The notes beneath the pieces were generated by a model. That model did not search any database, was not told the DNA's origin, and worked only from the letters and a program-made list of their open reading frames with translations. From an uncultured Lachnospiraceae bacterium (GTDB lineage Bacteria; Bacillota; Clostridia; Lachnospirales; Lachnospiraceae), in contig CALYSH010000114.1 in NCBI GenBank assembly GCA_945485625.1, positions 1 through 5,656 on the forward strand: DNA of 5,656 nt, in the 5' to 3' direction. Of this stretch, positions 5,603 to 5,656 are shown one piece after another. A program made the translations under genes and the position numbers. How positions within the stretch are numbered: position 1 is the stretch's first letter; each line of letters begins with the position of its first letter.

Positions 5603-5656
5603 CCTGGCACGAACGCCGCATCGCTCGCTACGAACCCGAAAAAGACAGAGTCGTCG

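Noticed and set aside
4650..5656. Possibility that the repeats form a CRISPR array or the ends of an insertion sequence.
   Set aside because: Copies are too few, unevenly spaced and divergent for CRISPR; there is no transposase, inverted terminal repeat pair or clear target duplication in the window.

Overview
The window looks like chromosomal DNA of a Gram-positive gut-type clostridium (Lachnospiraceae/Oscillospiraceae-like Bacillota). The evidence is strong AGGAGG-type ribosome sites, moderate GC, a lipobox lipoprotein that resembles the DUF6034 group, a BcrA/LanF-like ABC ATPase, a clostridial sigma-70-like fragment with the PPQRP motif, and a small cysteine-rich KTR protein. All assignments come from reading the translations; no database search was run.

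Region 1 (start to about 4627) is one compact plus-strand operon. It contains the C-terminal part of a membrane sensor histidine kinase (cut by the window edge), a 486-residue lipoprotein, two different six- to seven-helix ABC-2 type permeases, and a 211-residue ABC ATPase. Gaps are 28 nt and 1 nt, followed by two ATGA stop/start overlaps, so the genes are probably co-transcribed and translationally coupled. The architecture resembles the sensor-plus-transporter immunity modules for bacitracin and lantibiotics: a kinase (with a response regulator probably upstream, outside the window), a lipoprotein at the outer membrane face, and a heterodimeric permease driven by one ATPase. The ATPase has Glu where most ABC proteins have the Q-loop Gln, as in LanF/BcrA-like proteins, which supports peptide-antibiotic sensing and export as the likely role. 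The substrate is unknown.

Region 2 (about 4628 to 5656) is different in character and looks like eroded accessory DNA. It holds an N-terminally truncated sigma factor whose reading frame runs into what looks like the start of its usual downstream partner gene, an almost empty spacer with a doubtful 30-codon ORF, a cysteine-rich KTR protein, and a terminal stretch with a hairpin. The pieces are separated by recurrent copies of a short motif, approximately GAGCCAGAC-N7/8-GCAGAGCC. A related imperfect direct repeat of about 48 bp occurs twice, exactly 500 bp apart, on either side of the sigma fragment. This modular organisation is the most unusual thing in the window.

No rRNA, tRNA, CRISPR array, complete insertion sequence or convincing intrinsic terminator was seen.
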